From JASSUD01 sp031963405 (GTDB lineage: Bacteria; Pseudomonadota; Gammaproteobacteria; Burkholderiales; Burkholderiaceae): a stretch of 64,000 bases of DNA. This document shows positions 49,910-58,548 of the stretch, one piece after another (the stretch's first letter is position 1; each line of letters begins with the position of its first letter). The stretch is taken from NCBI GenBank assembly GCA_031963405.1, contig JASSUJ010000001.1, positions 1,984,001 to 2,048,000 of the forward strand, written 5' to 3'. Under the pieces are notes generated by a model that made no database searches, was not told where the DNA came from, and worked only from the letters and a program-made list of their open reading frames with translations. Position numbers and translations under genes: made by a program.

Positions 49910-50614
49910 ATGAATACTCGACCTAATTGCACTTTTTGCGGGCCAAGGTTAAGCCAGATTCAGGCACGCCCCGCTCATTTTCTGAAAAAGTCTGAGTCTG
50001 CTTCAGGCAGCTCACAGGCAGATTATGTCCTCGAGTACATTCCGATTTCTAAAAAGTGTCCCTTTAACTCGGGTAGCTGGTTTAACAGAGAGTGGGCACC
50101 CTGTAACTACCAGAAAGGGTTTACTGCGCTAGAGCTAATCGTGGTGCTGATTGTTGGTATGGGAATTATTGCCCTGGCTGCCAGCAAGATGGATTTACTG
50201 TTTGGTAAAGCCAATGTATTTGAAGAAATCAGCAATCTGAATATCATGTTTGCCAATATTAAAAACCTCAAAACTTCTTCAGGCTATGGAAAAGCAGGTG
50301 CCAATCTAGTACCACAAATTATCAGTACTAAAGGCCTCCCACAAAACATGAGCGTCGTTGACAATGTGCCCCGTAACCTATGGGGCAAAGCTGTCACCAT
50401 CACTTCGACTGGCGCAGGTTTTTCGATTAGTTACGCTGGGGTGCCTCAGGATGCTTGTATCAAACTTGCCACGCAGGCCAATCGAGGTGGCGCTTTTGCT
50501 AGTGTGACAGTCAATAATGCCGCAGCAGTAGCTGGTGAATACTCATCCGCCCAAGCAAGCACTGACTGTCGTTCGAGCAAGGCCAATATCCTTACTTGGG
50601 CGACCAACTCCTAA
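49910..50614 (+). CDS. pilS: PilS-like type IVb major prepilin with very long leader
   Basis: The 234-residue protein carries a prepilin cleavage site QKG/FTALELIVVLIVGMGII after residue 70, with Glu at +5 and a hydrophobic spine, as in type IV pilins. The leader of 70 residues is far longer than the roughly 20-25 usual for type IVb and contains a CTFC pair and several other cysteines. The mature part of 164 residues has C-terminal cysteines (DACIKL and TDCRSS) fit for the usual disulfide. ATG 49910 follows GAGG. It may need a prepilin peptidase encoded elsewhere. Confidence 0.88.
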   Translation: MNTRPNCTFCGPRLSQIQARPAHFLKKSESASGSSQADYVLEYIPISKKCPFNSGSWFNREWAPCNYQKGFTALELIVVLIVGMGIIALAASKMDLLFGKANVFEEISNLNIMFANIKNLKTSSGYGKAGANLVPQIISTKGLPQNMSVVDNVPRNLWGKAVTITSTGAGFSISYAGVPQDACIKLATQANRGGAFASVTVNNAAAVAGEYSSAQASTDCRSSKANILTWATNS

Positions 50615-50783
50615 GAGCCGTTGAAGGGGTTCTGAGAGTGTTCCGCCAGTGATTTGCACCGCCTATATAGCGCGCAGACAAATACAGCAGCACGGTAACA
50701 GGGAACGAAAAAAGTGCAGATCATGCAAGGAAGGCTCTAATCGATTTAGAGCTTTATTGCTTTAATGGGTGAGGGCAGTTTGC

Positions 50784-52085
50784 ATGAAACCATCTAAAAA
50801 CTGGCGTAGCCAGCGCGGCTTTACTGCTTTTGAAGTGATGGTGGCGCTCATCGTCGCAATCGCCATGCTGGGGCTGGGCGCTCAATATTTATCCAACTAT
50901 ACGGATAATTTAGCTAATCAAGCTGCGGCTGATCATATGAATTTGGTGGCTAATGCAGCAACCCGCTATATCAAAGACAACTACGCGGTGATTTTGGCGC
51001 TCGCAGGCCCGCTTAAACCCGCCACCATTACCGTGCCAATGCTTAAGCGCACCGGCTATTTACCTCCTGCAATGGCTGAATTGAATCCATTTGGGCAGCG
51101 CTATCAAATCTTAGCGCTGAAACCAACTAAGCCATCTTCTAATCAGCTTCAAACCCTCATTCTTACGACCCACGGCGAGACTATTTCGGAAATAAATATA
51201 CGTCGTATTGCACAGCTGCTTGGTGCACGCGGTGGCTTTATTTCTGCTGCTAATGAGGCTGAAGCTCAAGGGAGTTATGGTGGATGGAAAATGGCTTTGC
51301 ATTCTTATGGCACTGCGCCGGGTGCCGGGCATTTAGCCAGTGCTTTGTTTTTTGATGACGGGGCTTTGGTGAGCGATTATCTCTACCGTTCGAGCGTAGC
51401 TGGGCACCCTGAATTTAACCGCATGAATACTGATCTTGACCTGGCTGGCCATAACCTTAACCAAGCTGCTCAGGTTCAGGCACAGAGTGTAACTGCGAGC
51501 GAAAGTATTACTGCTAAGGGTGATATCCATGCAGCTCAAGCTCAGATTGATGGCGACACTTCCACTGGCGGATGGTTTCGTAGCACGGGTGACGGCGGCT
51601 GGTACAACCAAAAATGGCAAGGCGGCTGGTATATGAGCGACCCTGATTGGGTGCGTAGCTATGCGGATAAAAATATCTATACAGGCGGACAAATACACGC
51701 TGGCGCTATACGGGCCAAGGGGCGCTTAACAAGTGGCGAATATATTCAAATCGATGGCGTAGCAAACGTTGGCGAGCGCTGTGAGCTAGATGGACTGCTA
51801 GCGCGAAACGCTACAGGCTCAATGCTTTCTTGCCAGTCACGCAGATGGCAAGCGGTGGGCGATAGCTCACAAATCTATCGCGGTACTAATCCTGAATGCC
51901 CAGCTTCAAAAATCCCTCTCGCGAAACATTGGATACAAAAAATCGCAAAAACTAATTACGGATTACATTGTGAGCTGCCAACAGGTTGGGGCAGCAATAT
52001 GAACGCGTTTTGCGAAGCATGCTTTGACTTTGAGCGATGCCACACACTTTATTCAGCACATTGGGACGCGGTTTATTGTAAATAA
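50784..52085 (+). CDS. pilV: PilV-like minor pilin / tip adhesin
   Basis: From ATG 50784 (GAGGG nine bases upstream) the 433-residue protein has a short leader ending SQRG/FTAFEVMVALIVAIAML, Glu at +5. The N-terminal 360 residues match the constant part of R64 PilV, with repetitive beta segments (VQAQSVTASESITAKGDIHA) and GGWYNQKWQGGWYMSDPDWVRSY. The last 60 residues are rich in cysteine and aromatic residues and form the likely receptor-binding tip. No shufflon repeats or rci recombinase gene are seen, so the tip appears fixed. Confidence 0.9.
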   Translation: MKPSKNWRSQRGFTAFEVMVALIVAIAMLGLGAQYLSNYTDNLANQAAADHMNLVANAATRYIKDNYAVILALAGPLKPATITVPMLKRTGYLPPAMAELNPFGQRYQILALKPTKPSSNQLQTLILTTHGETISEINIRRIAQLLGARGGFISAANEAEAQGSYGGWKMALHSYGTAPGAGHLASALFFDDGALVSDYLYRSSVAGHPEFNRMNTDLDLAGHNLNQAAQVQAQSVTASESITAKGDIHAAQAQIDGDTSTGGWFRSTGDGGWYNQKWQGGWYMSDPDWVRSYADKNIYTGGQIHAGAIRAKGRLTSGEYIQIDGVANVGERCELDGLLARNATGSMLSCQSRRWQAVGDSSQIYRGTNPECPASKIPLAKHWIQKIAKTNYGLHCELPTGWGSNMNAFCEACFDFERCHTLYSAHWDAVYCK

Positions 52086-52208
52086 CCCAACATGCTGCCG
52101 TGGCAATTGGAATATGTTGTGAAGGCGGTTGTGTGATTTGATTTTTTATACTCTTTCAACGGGGAGGTGAAGCGAGGCTACACCGTATATATTTAAGCCC
52201 CTTGAAGG

Positions 52209-52793
52209 TTATCTCTGGGGAAGCTTTTCCACATCATTGAAATGGACTTCGGTCGACACAGTCTTACTTTCAAACGTGAAAGAGACTTTAACGTGAAAAC
52301 GTTCGGAGTTAACTTCTTCAATAGAGCCGCTAAAGGGAGCAAAAAGCCCTCTTTTAATGCGTACCGTTTCGCCCTTATTAAAATGGATTGATTCAGGGCG
52401 AGGGTCGTCAGCCCGCATCAGAGATAAAATTTCATCTACTTCATCCTGAGAAATGGGACGGAGTGGAGAACCTTTTAGATTGTTATCACCAATTCCCTGC
52501 ACCTCCACCGTTTTTTGCACCAAAGCCGAGGTTATATCGTTCATTTCCATTTCAATGAACACATAACCGCGAAAAAATATTTTTTCGGTAACTGTCTTAC
52601 GGCCATGTTTAATTTCTCTAACTTTATGAGTGGGCACCAAAATAGAGCCAAATTTTTCCAGAAGACCGGATCGCATGATGAAGTCTCGTAAGAAATTGAG
52701 CGCTTTCAATTCACTTTTGAGACGAACTCGCATGAGATACCAATCCTTCTTTACAGAAGGAGATTGGCTTACGGGAGGGGTAATATCGCTCAT
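52209..52793 (-). CDS. NusG paralogue (specialised antitermination factor)
   Basis: The 194-residue protein has the two NusG parts: an NGN domain (KKDWYLMRVRLKSELKALNFL, FGSILVPTHKVREIKHGRK, EKIFFRGYVFIEMEM) and a KOW domain (FNKGETVRIKRGLFAPFSGSIEEV). It resembles housekeeping beta-proteobacterial NusG but has lost the W-Y-V-V-H-A-Y-S-G start and other conserved positions, so it is a paralogue. AGAGG precedes the ATG at 52793. It lies on the opposite strand between pilV and dotI. NusG paralogues such as RfaH and ActX often govern long envelope or pilus operons. Confidence 0.85.
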   Translation of the reverse strand: MSDITPPVSQSPSVKKDWYLMRVRLKSELKALNFLRDFIMRSGLLEKFGSILVPTHKVREIKHGRKTVTEKIFFRGYVFIEMEMNDITSALVQKTVEVQGIGDNNLKGSPLRPISQDEVDEILSLMRADDPRPESIHFNKGETVRIKRGLFAPFSGSIEEVNSERFHVKVSFTFESKTVSTEVHFNDVEKLPQR

Positions 52794-52932
52794 ATTGCCT
52801 CTAATAAATTGACTTAAAAAGGGCTTTTTTGAAAGGCGCTGAACCTGCTCTAAAAGCAATCGAGAAACGTTAAAGCCTATCCCCTTCGTCTAATCAGTGG
52901 AAGTTCATCAAGGCTTACTGCATGATAAGTCG

Positions 52933-53595
52933 ATGAAACTAAAAAATTCTACGACCTCGATCCGTGAACAAGACTATGTGCTGAGTTTGGCACGCTTGCA
53001 GTTTTATAAGAAATATTTTGGCGCAGCACTGCTGCTGGGCTTGCTTGAAGCAGGCGCTATCGCGCTTTTAGTAGGCGCTTTTATATGGGTTAAAAGCCAT
53101 CAAGCCGAGCGCGAGTACTTTGCGGTGGATAGCCAAACTGGCCGCATGATTCCCTTAGTGCCGCTCAGTCAGCCCTACCTAAGTGATTCAGCGCTGTTGA
53201 CATGGGCACAGCAATGTATCACTGACGCGAATACCTACGATTTCGTTAATTATCAAAAGCAATTTCAACACAATGCCCAGTGCTTCACATCACAAGGGTG
53301 GGCGCAATTTATGGCAGCCGTTGAGCGTGCCGGAACGCTGGCTACAGTAAAGGCGCAGCGTTTAGTGGCGCAAGCTATTCCTTCTGGCGCTACAGTCATT
53401 ACACGGGCTGGCCCATACCGCGGAGCTTATCGATGGGAAATTGAGCAACCCATTACGATTACTTATCAAGGTGGCCAAGCAGGAAGAGTAAGGCTTACCC
53501 AACGCCTGCAAGTAACGCTAAGAATTGCGCGCATTCCTACTTATCAGAGCAAGCAGGGGGTAGGCATTGTGCAGTACGTGGCACAGGAGCAATGA
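52933..53595 (+). CDS. dotI: DotI/IcmL/TraM-like inner-membrane protein
   Basis: DotI is a component of the inner-membrane complex of Dot/Icm and IncI transfer systems. The 220-residue product has one membrane helix near 33-56 (ALLLGLLEAGAIALLVGAFIWV) and a periplasmic domain with LLTWAQQCITDANTYDFVNYQKQF and CFTSQGWAQFMAAVE, the IcmL pattern. A GTG at 52897 is the alternative start; neither has a good ribosome site. Its stop overlaps the dotH start (ATGA). Confidence 0.9.
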   Translation: MKLKNSTTSIREQDYVLSLARLQFYKKYFGAALLLGLLEAGAIALLVGAFIWVKSHQAEREYFAVDSQTGRMIPLVPLSQPYLSDSALLTWAQQCITDANTYDFVNYQKQFQHNAQCFTSQGWAQFMAAVERAGTLATVKAQRLVAQAIPSGATVITRAGPYRGAYRWEIEQPITITYQGGQAGRVRLTQRLQVTLRIARIPTYQSKQGVGIVQYVAQEQ

Positions 53596-54584
53596 TGAAG
53601 CTAACTCTCTTTGGTAGGCGCCCCGCTTTACTGTTGTTGATAGTGGGTATTTGGCTGCACTGTGCAACAGATGCTGCGCAAGCTGCTGCATTAGAGCGGA
53701 CTTTATCTCCTTCTGTGCAGGCCATCCCATCCCCGTCCTTGCCACTATCTATTTCTTCAACTGAAGCTTCATCAGCCGCGGCACCATTTTTGTCCGCACC
53801 TTTGCCTAACTTTAATCAGCACGCATACCAGCAAGTTGCGCAAGAGGCCGCACCGCTTTCGCCGCAGCAGATTAAGGCATTGCGGCGTTTAGTTGATGAG
53901 GCTGAGCGTGCTGCCGCAGCTCCGCCTCGTTTCACCCCTAAACCCGTTTCCAGTGCTGTCACTGTTTCGCTGATGCCAGGAGAAACGCCTCCTGTTGTGC
54001 GGCTATTTGCGAATTACGTGACTAATCTTTTATTCATTGACCACCTAGGTAATCCATTAAGTGTGACTGCAGTGGATAGCGGGGGAGCATCTACGTTTAA
54101 TCTAAGCTGGTCGAAAAACCCAGCGCAAGCATCAAATTTGATCAAACTCTCACCGCAATCTACCTATGCGCAGGGCAATCTCTCCGTTTCGCTTAAACAG
54201 GTGCCAACGCCTGTGTCACTGACTCTAGTTAGTGGGCAGCGCGAGGTAGATTACCGAGTTGATGTACGCGTCAAAGGGGGTGGAATAGCTGGCAAGCCGG
54301 GTAGCCCGATACCCTCATTTGAAGCCAGTCCAGCATGGTTCGGTTTATTGGCAGGCATAGCGCCCGATGGGGCACATATGCTTGTTTCGTCGCAGGCTGA
54401 GGTGCAAGCATGGGCGTATCAGAACCGTTTTTATGTGCGTACACGCTATACCTTGCTTTCGCCTGCTTATGTAGGAATGCAAAAAAGCGCCGATGGCACA
54501 TGCGTGTATGAAATTCCACCCACCTCGGTCTTACTTGTGTTGGCGGGTGAGCGTGCAGTGCAAGTTCACTTAAGCGGTGATTAG
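53592..54584 (+). CDS. dotH: DotH/IcmK/TraN-like outer-membrane core protein
   Basis: DotH forms the outer-membrane channel with DotC and DotD. The 330-residue protein has an N-terminal signal (LLLLIVGIWLHCATDAAQA), a Pro/Ser-rich linker, then the conserved domain: LPGGET-like LMPGETPPVVRLFANYVTNLLFIDHLGNP, FNLSWSKNP and LSVSLKQVPTPVSLTLVSGQREVDYRVDVRV. It has an additional C-terminal part ending VLVLAGERAVQVHLSG. The start overlaps dotI by four bases. Confidence 0.92.
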   Translation: MMKLTLFGRRPALLLLIVGIWLHCATDAAQAAALERTLSPSVQAIPSPSLPLSISSTEASSAAAPFLSAPLPNFNQHAYQQVAQEAAPLSPQQIKALRRLVDEAERAAAAPPRFTPKPVSSAVTVSLMPGETPPVVRLFANYVTNLLFIDHLGNPLSVTAVDSGGASTFNLSWSKNPAQASNLIKLSPQSTYAQGNLSVSLKQVPTPVSLTLVSGQREVDYRVDVRVKGGGIAGKPGSPIPSFEASPAWFGLLAGIAPDGAHMLVSSQAEVQAWAYQNRFYVRTRYTLLSPAYVGMQKSADGTCVYEIPPTSVLLVLAGERAVQVHLSGD

Positions 54585-54588
54585 CCTG

Positions 54589-55791
54589 ATGAGTGATCTA
54601 AAAAAAAGCAACCGTTGGAATAATATTAAGGCGCAGCTCACTGACGGGAGCGTACGCCTTCGCTACTGCAGTGGTTTGGTGATTATGGTTAGTGCGGCAG
54701 TCGTTGGCTATGCCATGTTGCGTCATTCAATGTCCGCTGTGCCTATTGAGCCTAGCCAATTTGCTGCGGCACCTGACCTGGCGCCGCTTGCAGAACAGCT
54801 ACCGTTAAGCAAAATACCCACAGCAACGCCTGCGTATGACAATCTATTGGCTGACCAAAATGCCGCCACTGCTGCTGCAGCTAAACAAACAGGAGAGAGT
54901 GCGCTACCAGTGATACGCCCCCAGGCTGCGACAGAAGCAACGTCAGTTTCTATCCCCCAGCCAATAGCAGAGCCTCTTCCTTTCGATGTAGCGCAGTCTG
55001 GTCTGACTCAAATAACGACTCTTCAATCACATCAGGAAATAGAGCGCTGGCAACAAACCATGGTCGCTCAAACCGTCGCGATGCGCAATCAAGTGAATCT
55101 GCTCATTGCTGCTTGGCAGCCCAAGGAACACGCGTCATTTGCTATGCCTGCTCGTAAGGTGCTCAACACTAAAGATTCGAGTCGCGAGCAGATCCCAACT
55201 AACTCGGAGCAGGCTAAGTCAGCGTCGAGTCAGATCGCGCTGCGCGCGGGTGAGATTAGCTATGCCGTACTCGATACAGCGGTTAATAGCGATGAGCCCG
55301 GCCCTGTGACGGCCACCATTGTGCAAGGAGTACTGAACGGAACCAAACTGCTTGGCAAAATCGAGATAGGGCAAAACGCGCAGAAAGCCGGTTTGCACTT
55401 CACCTTAGCTAGCGTGCCAGCGCAGCGTAACAGTATTGCCATCGATGCTTGGGCCATCGACCCTGACACCGCACGCACTGCTCTCGCCAGTGAAGTCAAC
55501 CAGCATTATTTGATGCGCTATGGCACTTTTTTCGCGGCTTCTTTTTTAGGCGGCTTTTCGGATGCTTTGTTAAAAGGCGGCCAGCGTCAGCAACTAATTA
55601 GCAGCCCCTTAGGTACCACGGTGCAGAACGACCCTTATACCACTCAGCAATTATTGCTAGCTGGGGCAGGCAATATAGGCAAGCAAGCGGCGCATAGCCT
55701 AGCTGGCCTAATCAACCGGCCTGCGACGATTACGATTAACGCTAGGATCGGTATTGGGGTTTTGTTTATGGCCGACCTAGCCTTGCCATAA
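54589..55791 (+). CDS. dotG: DotG/IcmE/TraO-like VirB10-type core protein
   Basis: DotG spans the envelope and makes the central channel. This 400-residue form has an N-terminal membrane helix (GLVIMVSAAVVGYAML), a Pro/Ala-rich spacer and a C-terminal VirB10-like domain with SYAVLDTAVNSDEPGPVTATIVQG, GKIEIGQNAQKAGLHFTLA and AFLGGFSDAL-type sequence ending in a hydrophobic segment. The long pentapeptide-repeat middle of Legionella DotG is absent, as in IncI TraO. GTG 54577 is an alternative start overlapping dotH. Confidence 0.92.
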   Translation: MSDLKKSNRWNNIKAQLTDGSVRLRYCSGLVIMVSAAVVGYAMLRHSMSAVPIEPSQFAAAPDLAPLAEQLPLSKIPTATPAYDNLLADQNAATAAAAKQTGESALPVIRPQAATEATSVSIPQPIAEPLPFDVAQSGLTQITTLQSHQEIERWQQTMVAQTVAMRNQVNLLIAAWQPKEHASFAMPARKVLNTKDSSREQIPTNSEQAKSASSQIALRAGEISYAVLDTAVNSDEPGPVTATIVQGVLNGTKLLGKIEIGQNAQKAGLHFTLASVPAQRNSIAIDAWAIDPDTARTALASEVNQHYLMRYGTFFAASFLGGFSDALLKGGQRQQLISSPLGTTVQNDPYTTQQLLLAGAGNIGKQAAHSLAGLINRPATITINARIGIGVLFMADLALP

Positions 55792-55803
55792 GGTGTGGAT
55801 ATC

Positions 55804-56667
55804 ATGAATGATGCGCAGCAGCCGTATGCTGCATATGACGAAAGTGCAGCAGAGATATCTGCCAATCCCACGCCAAAAAAGACTGCAAGCTTTGTAGTTT
55901 CAGGCGCTCGCAGTAAGCAAATTTGGGTTGTATTGCAGACGATTGGCGGGGTCAGTGCCGCCGTCTTTATGGCGCTTTGGTTTGCTTGGAAAATGATTTC
56001 GCCCAACCTTACTCGTGCTCACCAAGCAGAAGTCTTTCAACCTGATTGGTTAGATAGCGAAGCAACCCAGCAAGCGACAAAACCTAGTCAGTCAACGCTA
56101 CCTTTGCCTGAGCCGAATACTTCACTGCAAGCTGCAGAAGAGGTTGCTGAGCTCACTCCCCAGAAGCCAGCAGAAATACCACTGTTGAATGAGTTAACAC
56201 AAATTAATGCGCGTCTTGAGGTGCTGGAAGAACACAGCACCGCACTTAAACTTGCTTTACAGCAATTGATAGCTAGTGCACTAAATAGTCAAACTAGGCA
56301 AGCGAAACAATCGTTAGCCGAACGGTCAATTGCTCCACCACATCGGGTACGGCAAACTCGCCATATGCCTCAGATGAATCAACGACATCACCCGACTCAG
56401 TTACATCGAGCTAAACAAGCAGCACCTAAGCACAATATGGCAGCAGGTAAGCAAAGTAATGAAACTAACCAGCAACTTGCTAAGCCAATGGCACAACCTG
56501 CATTGCAGTTAAAAGCCGTGTTGCAAGGGCGAGCTTGGCTACAAACCCAAAATGGCGCAAGCATTACGGTATCTGTAGGTGAAAGAGTGCCTGGGATGGG
56601 CATAGTTAAAGTCATTGACCCAGAGCAGGGGAAAGTTATTTTTTCTAATGGAGTGGTGTTGCGCTAA
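55804..56667 (+). CDS. dotF: DotF/IcmG/TraP-like protein
   Basis: The 287-residue protein has a cytoplasmic N-terminus, one membrane helix near 43-62 (VLQTIGGVSAAVFMALWFAW), a long charged and His/Gln-rich middle and a C-terminal PilP-like beta domain (LKAVLQGRAWLQTQNGASITVSVGERVPGMG with VIFSNGVVL). This is the DotF/IcmG design. The ATG at 55804 lies ten bases after AAGG; GTG 55795 is the alternative. The His/Arg-rich segment near 185-215 is unusual. Confidence 0.85.
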   Translation: MNDAQQPYAAYDESAAEISANPTPKKTASFVVSGARSKQIWVVLQTIGGVSAAVFMALWFAWKMISPNLTRAHQAEVFQPDWLDSEATQQATKPSQSTLPLPEPNTSLQAAEEVAELTPQKPAEIPLLNELTQINARLEVLEEHSTALKLALQQLIASALNSQTRQAKQSLAERSIAPPHRVRQTRHMPQMNQRHHPTQLHRAKQAAPKHNMAAGKQSNETNQQLAKPMAQPALQLKAVLQGRAWLQTQNGASITVSVGERVPGMGIVKVIDPEQGKVIFSNGVVLR

Positions 56668-56835
56668 ACGTACGCATGTGTTGCTTTGCCAACTTAGTTG
56701 GCCGCCTTGTAAGCATTGATGAAATAAATGCTAGCTCGTGTAGATACCCCGTCTATCTCGGTATTTCTTGCATGCGGCTTATTCAGTGCCTCCTCAGATT
56801 TTTTCTTTCATGTATTGAGTAGAAACTAAATCATG

Positions 56836-57369
56836 ACTGATGTTGCGACCATGCTGGGCAGCTTGATGCAGTCTTTTCCTGGTATGGAAGAGTTGCTTAA
56901 TGTGGCGGTAGTTTTGCTGGGTATTTTATTGAGCGGAACAGCTATTTTAAAACTGGTGGAGCTGGGGCGCTTAGGCCCATTGAGTCGCACGCGGTGGGTG
57001 ACGCCAATTATGTATTTAGTCGCAGGTGTCGCACTTTTTAATTTCCCCGCTAGCATCGATACTTTTTTGCAGACGGTATATGGGCCATCTTCTTCTGTGC
57101 ACCACCTGCTTGGCTATAGTTCGGCATCTAAATTGCCGCAAAAATCAAAGCTGATGTTGCAGGCGTTACTGGCTTGTTTGCAACTATATGGTTACGTCAC
57201 CTTTGCGCGTGGCTGGTTAAGTGTACGGCGAATTGGCAATGGCCAAAATGGTTCGGATGAAGTGTTTAAGACAGCCATGATCCGTCTATGTGCTGGCATT
57301 GGGCTGATCAATATCTTGGAAACAGTAAATGTGGTTGCAAACACTGTGGGGTTTGGCAACGTCTTTTAA
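56836..57369 (+). CDS. dotE: DotE/IcmC/TraQ-like inner-membrane protein
   Basis: A hydrophobic protein of about 178 residues with four likely membrane helices (near 22-42, 58-76, 107-125 and 150-172), matching IcmC in length and layout: LNVAVVLLGILLSGTAILKLVELG, PIMYLVAGVALFNFPA, and VFKTAMIRLCAGIGLINILETVN at the C-terminus. The ATG that opens MTDVATMLGSLM stands at 56833. The 165-bp gap to dotF contains part of a worn repeat (GCGGCTTATTCAGTGCCTCCT near 56774). Confidence 0.87.
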   Translation, partial: TDVATMLGSLMQSFPGMEELLNVAVVLLGILLSGTAILKLVELGRLGPLSRTRWVTPIMYLVAGVALFNFPASIDTFLQTVYGPSSSVHHLLGYSSASKLPQKSKLMLQALLACLQLYGYVTFARGWLSVRRIGNGQNGSDEVFKTAMIRLCAGIGLINILETVNVVANTVGFGNVF

Positions 57370-57487
57370 CACTGGCGTCAACCGATAAAAATCTTTGAAA
57401 AACTGAGGCGACCTCATGCTTTATTAGCTTAATTGCGATTGCTTGAAAGAGAGAAAACTCGTTTTACTAAACCTGCTTGGAGGCCGC

Positions 57488-58177
57488 ATGCCTACCCAAA
57501 CCACAGCCAAAAACTCAACCCTAAAAATCCTTGCATCCCATGTAGGTTGGGGTGAAGGGCGAGCCCCAACATGCTGCCGCCAATTGAGTTTGAAGTTCCT
57601 TCGTCACCCTAAGCTACCAGCTATTGTCAAAACTTTCTTCCCAAACAAGCTCGTAGAAAACACTATAAAAGTTGTGACGCGCGGTTGTTTGAGGCGTGTC
57701 AAATTAGCTAGACTCAGCTTAACGGACGCTGGACTAAAACAAAAACTAAAGCAAATATGGCTTGGTAAATACCTTATCAAAACTGGGCGGAGCGACAAGG
57801 TAGGGTGCTTTAAATTCGGCCAATTTGCTCAGCAAATGATTTGGCTTACGCTGCTTAGTATTTCGCCAGCTGCTTTAGCCGCTAGTGTGGGAGAGGTGGC
57901 GCAGAACGCGGCAGGAAGTTTGGATAAGCTAGGTTCAGCGGCTCAAGTATTTTTTGGTTTATGCGGACTCATTTTGATCGGCGTTAGCATTTTCACTTTT
58001 ATTAAATACAACAAGACTGAAGGGCATGGCGTCAAGCTGTCCACCGCCTTTGTTTATTTGATTGGTGGTGGATTGCTGTTCTATGTAGCAAGCCTAATTC
58101 AAACCACGGGTGACACGGTGTGGGGGAATGGCGGCGGGGATCGCACGCATATCAAAATTCAACGCTCAAATATTTAG
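57488..58177 (+). CDS. dotP: DotP/IcmD/TraR-like membrane protein with long repeat-bearing N-terminus
   Basis: The last 110 residues are IcmD-like: an export segment LTLLSISPAALAA, then SLDKLGSAAQVFFGLCGLILIGVSIF and GGGLLFYVASLIQTTGDTVWG. ATG 57488 follows GGAGG by four bases and is strongly supported, yet it adds about 115 residues before the export segment. Those residues include an in-frame palindromic repeat (57541-57618). Total 229 residues against about 130 usual for IcmD. An internal ATG just before IWLTLL would give a normal IcmD but has no ribosome site. dotN/icmJ, expected next, is missing. Confidence 0.8.
   Translation: MPTQTTAKNSTLKILASHVGWGEGRAPTCCRQLSLKFLRHPKLPAIVKTFFPNKLVENTIKVVTRGCLRRVKLARLSLTDAGLKQKLKQIWLGKYLIKTGRSDKVGCFKFGQFAQQMIWLTLLSISPAALAASVGEVAQNAAGSLDKLGSAAQVFFGLCGLILIGVSIFTFIKYNKTEGHGVKLSTAFVYLIGGGLLFYVASLIQTTGDTVWGNGGGDRTHIKIQRSNI
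57541..57618. repeat. type 5 core palindrome inside dotP, in frame
   Basis: TGTAGGTTGGGGTGA at the left and TCACCCTAAGCTACC at the right are inverted, with GGTTGGGG / CCCCAACA nested inside. CAACATGCTGCCG in it also occurs at 52090 after pilV. Confidence 0.82.
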
Positions 58178-58276
58178 AATTTATTTGATCAGTGTCTAAA
58201 GGCTTGTTAGCGAAGCGGCCACGGCATGAAGGTCTGTATTTGGCCAAAGCGCAAATTGTCACTTCGAGCAAATTCT

Positions 58277-58481
58277 AAGAACCTGTTTACGCTCTCAAAA
58301 AATCACGCTTGAGGCCGTAATGTTGGGGACTGTGTTTAATTAAACGCTTCATCCCAATTTATAAGGCTGCGCCTATTAAGTGAGAAGAAAGGCAGCGAAA
58401 CTCCTTCTCACCGATTCGTAGACTGGGGAGGCGAAAGAACCTCAACACAATCCACTTTTGAAGATTGTGGACAGCTCCTAA
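58277..58481. repeat. 205-bp type 5 repeat, copy 2, in the dotN slot
   Basis: AAGAACCTGTTTACGC at the left and GTGGACAGCTCCTA at the right; the interior follows the copy at 4206-4410. It lies between dotP and dotO where icmJ/dotN stands in Legionella and in IncI plasmids. No gene is seen from 58178 to 58710. Confidence 0.85.
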
Positions 58482-58548
58482 CAATGGATGGAATAAATTT
58501 TGTTGCTAACGAAGCGCTGAATCCACTGAGGCCAGCATCTGCGTACTA

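Noticed and set aside
52086..52130. Shufflon recombination site after pilV
   Set aside because: GTGGCAATTGG has a faint likeness to the R64 sfx core, but it does not recur as inverted pairs and no recombinase gene is near; CAACATGCTGCCG here matches the type 5 repeat instead.
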